This document shows, piece after piece, positions 61,529 to 64,000 of a stretch of 64,000 bases of DNA. Position 1 is the stretch's first letter. Each line of letters starts with the position of its first letter. The stretch covers positions 1,860,001 through 1,924,000 of the forward strand of contig SRSI01000078.1 in assembly GCA_005656395.1 (NCBI GenBank). Reading direction: 5' to 3'. The translations under genes were made by a program, and so were the position numbers. Under the pieces are notes generated by a model. That model was not told the DNA's origin, searched no databases, and saw nothing but the letters and a program-made list of their open reading frames with translations. Origin of the DNA: Strongyloides papillosus (lineage: Eukaryota > Nematoda > Chromadorea > Rhabditida > Strongyloididae).

Positions 61529-64000
61529 TATATGATTATTTTTAAAATATTAGATGTTGTCTTAAATTGGTATATTTATACAACAATTTTTATGTAATTA
61601 GTAAATTCTTTAAATTTTTTCCTCTTTTTTTAAATTTTTACTAATGAAAATATAAGATTGTTTTTATTGATAAAATTGGAAATAAAAATATTTTTTAAAA
61701 ATTTTAATTAACTATTTAAAAATAATTGTCTTAAACTATTCTCTTTTTCATATATCATTGGTCGTTTCTTACAAAAATATTTTTCCTCTTAGACGTATTT
61801 TAATAAAAATAGTATTTGTTTTTTTTCAAATGGAATTCTAAATTAATATTGTGATTTTAATAATTTAAAATAAAGATTTTTAATAAAAAAATATACTTTA
61901 AATTTTTTTTAAAAAAACTAGTAGCCATAAAATGATTTATAATCTTATATTATTTTTTTATATTAAATCCCACGTATTTTAAGCAAACAATAACTAATCA
62001 TAAGTTTACACAATATAATTATCATCAGATATTTATTTAAAAAAATTAACAAAAGAAATAATAAAGGATGTTTTTTTATAGTTCTATCAAAATATTGTCT
62101 AAAGTTTATCTATCCTTATCACAAATAGAAAAATTTTTAATTGTTGAAGCACGAAAAAAAATTTAATTAATTCAAGTTTTTTTTTCAAAAACTTTACAAC
62201 AAAAAATTTTAAGGGAAATGATATTTTTAATAATTCAAAAACAATTCTTTATTCTTTTTAAATAAGAATTATGACTTTTCTATTTGTAAAAAAATGTCAA
62301 AATATATAAAACATTATAACTTATATTCAATGATACTATTAAATTATCTCTAATAAAACTTTACTGTCTTGAAAAAATGTTTTTTTTTATAAATTGACAA
62401 ATATTATTGCAGCAAATTAACAATTAAAATTATTATTAATCAAATTAAACAATTATTCTTAATGGCGTGATCATTTTTAGTGAATAAACATTTAAAATTT
62501 CCATTAAAGTTCATTCCTTTCAATAATTATAACAACTATTTCATATTATTCTATTATAGTTTAATTTTTTAAAAAAAAACGATAGAAAATATGTTATTTT
62601 GTACTTAGATGTAATTTGAATTTTTATTTTTTTCTATTTTTTGACATGAAAGTAAAAATGTATTCAGTATTTCTATGTTAAAGTGAAAATTATTTAAATT
62701 TAGAGGGTAAATATTTTGAAAAAAAATATTAGTTTTATATTATTATTTTAAATGCAATAAAAATTATGTACTTTTTCTTGATATTTTTTTACTAAAAAAA
62801 CACTCTGTGATATAGTTTAAATGACACATACATTAAATTGAGGTGAATTTTTTAATTCTATAATAAACACATTTATAAATTAAAAATTAATTTTATCAAT
62901 AAAAATGCAATTAAATATTTTTTGTAATATATTGAAAACAAATTAAAATAATGTTTTTCTAAGAAGTGTTATAGTGCAAAAATGGTGGGAATTTTTTAAA
63001 AATTTGTTGTGGTGAAAATATTTTTATATACAGAGCAACATAGGGAGGTCTTTTCGTCTTTAGTTAACTCGAAAATTCATTAAAATGTATTAAAAAATAA
63101 TAAATTTTCAAAACTGAAGTAAAATATTTAATAAATTGGAATTCAAAATGTACTATTATATAAATGCAATATTTTATTTTAGATTTTTGAACGCTGGAAA
63201 AATGAAGCATCATTTTATTTGAATGAGAATACTATAAAAATTAACAAACTGTAATAAATCACTTTGATTAGAAATTTCCGATTAAAAACATCCTATTCTT
63301 TAAATATCTTTTCTATTTAAATAAAAAAAGCTACTTTTTTGTATAGTCCGATGCTACAAAAATTTCTCCTAAAGATATGTTATTAAAATTTTAAAAGCAA
63401 TAAAGAAAAGTCATAGTTAGCGCTAATTTTTTTTGTAAAAACTCTTGAAGAATGTATAAATAGTCAAAAAATTTATTATTATTGAATTTTGAAAAAAATG
63501 TCTTTAATTTAAATAATTTCTCAAAAGGCTAAAAAATTGAAAATATAGCGTCATAAAGAGAGAGATCTCAAACTATTCATTCGTGGATTTAAATCTGACT
63601 GATCAAACCAACAATCCAATTAAAAATAAAAATTTATCTATAATTTTTTCTAATACTTGACATTTTCAATAAAATATTAATAAATTTAATTTAAAATTGT
63701 TAAGAATTTTTTTTTGCTTTTAGATTTTAATCAAACTTTCAAGAATTATTTTAATCGATCCTAGAAAATATAAAAAAGCATTTTAACTTCTTTAATTTTA
63801 AAAAATATTAGCAGTTAAGTTTTTTTTTACTTCTTTTCAATCTGTTATTATACAAATCAAAAATTATTCATGTCTATATTAAGTACTTTAAAATAAAAAT
63901 ACAATTAACCAGTAATTTACGTTTAGCACACACAAAGTGATAATGCACAAAAAAAATTAATATTTGAAACATCTAAGTAAAACATCATTTATAGTGATAT
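61529..64000. other. AT-rich intergenic DNA
   Basis: No gene, RNA or repeat could be supported. Confidence 0.55.

Noticed and set aside
1..64000. tRNA, rRNA, spliced-leader RNA genes and CRISPR arrays
   Set aside because: Looked for B-box-like GGTTCRANNC words on both strands, the known leader sequence and regular repeats; none gave a plausible gene. A covariance-model scan would be needed to be certain.

Overview
The window looks like a piece of a very AT-rich nematode genome. Introns are short and follow GT...(T)TTTAG rules, several start codons sit 0-20 bases after an orphan splice acceptor as expected for spliced-leader trans-splicing, and the gene set (cuticle collagen, UNC-3/COE, JUN, MOB2, LECT2, TMEM53) is animal and, for the collagen, specifically nematode. 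Base composition and protein style suggest a Strongyloides-type clade IV parasite; that is inference, because no rRNA or mitochondrial marker is present. Gene density is low: nine confident genes in 64 kb.

Layout. 1-11.98 kb holds no intact gene. It contains coding-like debris (about 1.48-2.46, 7.19 and 9.77 kb) and one DNA transposon relic with terminal inverted repeats (4799-6745). 11.99-14.92 kb has two secreted-protein genes on the + strand: a signal peptide + EGF + ShKT + nitrobindin-like protein, and a cysteine-rich protein resembling the CPG4 family. 16.2-20.2 kb has a JUN-type bZIP gene on the - strand (4 exons, 656 aa), whose 1.7 kb intron carries decayed coding-like sequence on the other strand. 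20.2-28.7 kb is almost empty apart from one possible small first exon at 24.9 kb. 28.7-29.6 kb has a TMEM53/DUF829 gene (-). 32.6-41.5 kb is a + strand block: a two-domain LECT2 protein, a cuticle collagen, and the COE transcription factor UNC-3 in six exons. 42.4-43.7 kb has a rhodopsin-family GPCR (-), with a possible orphan last exon of another - strand gene just upstream. 44-55 kb is a gene desert with a strong hairpin at 45.5 kb and coding-like islands at 49.1-49.3 and 52.5 kb. 55.0-61.35 kb is a MOB2-like gene (+) with three candidate alternative first exons, all ending in the same codon phase and all compatible with one common acceptor. 61.35-64 kb shows nothing.

Function. Several genes belong to neuronal or developmental programmes in C. 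elegans: UNC-3 specifies cholinergic motor neurons, LECT2 and MOB2/NDR act in dendrite patterning or neurite growth, the GPCR is probably a peptide or amine receptor, and JUN is a stress/MAPK-responsive AP-1 factor. They are not an operon or a physical system, and nothing suggests they act together because of their position. No bacterial-type system, virus, CRISPR array, tRNA or rRNA gene was recognised. The least expected features are the EGF-ShKT-nitrobindin architecture, the loss of zinc ligands in both LECT2 domains, and the phase-matched alternative first exons of the MOB2 gene.
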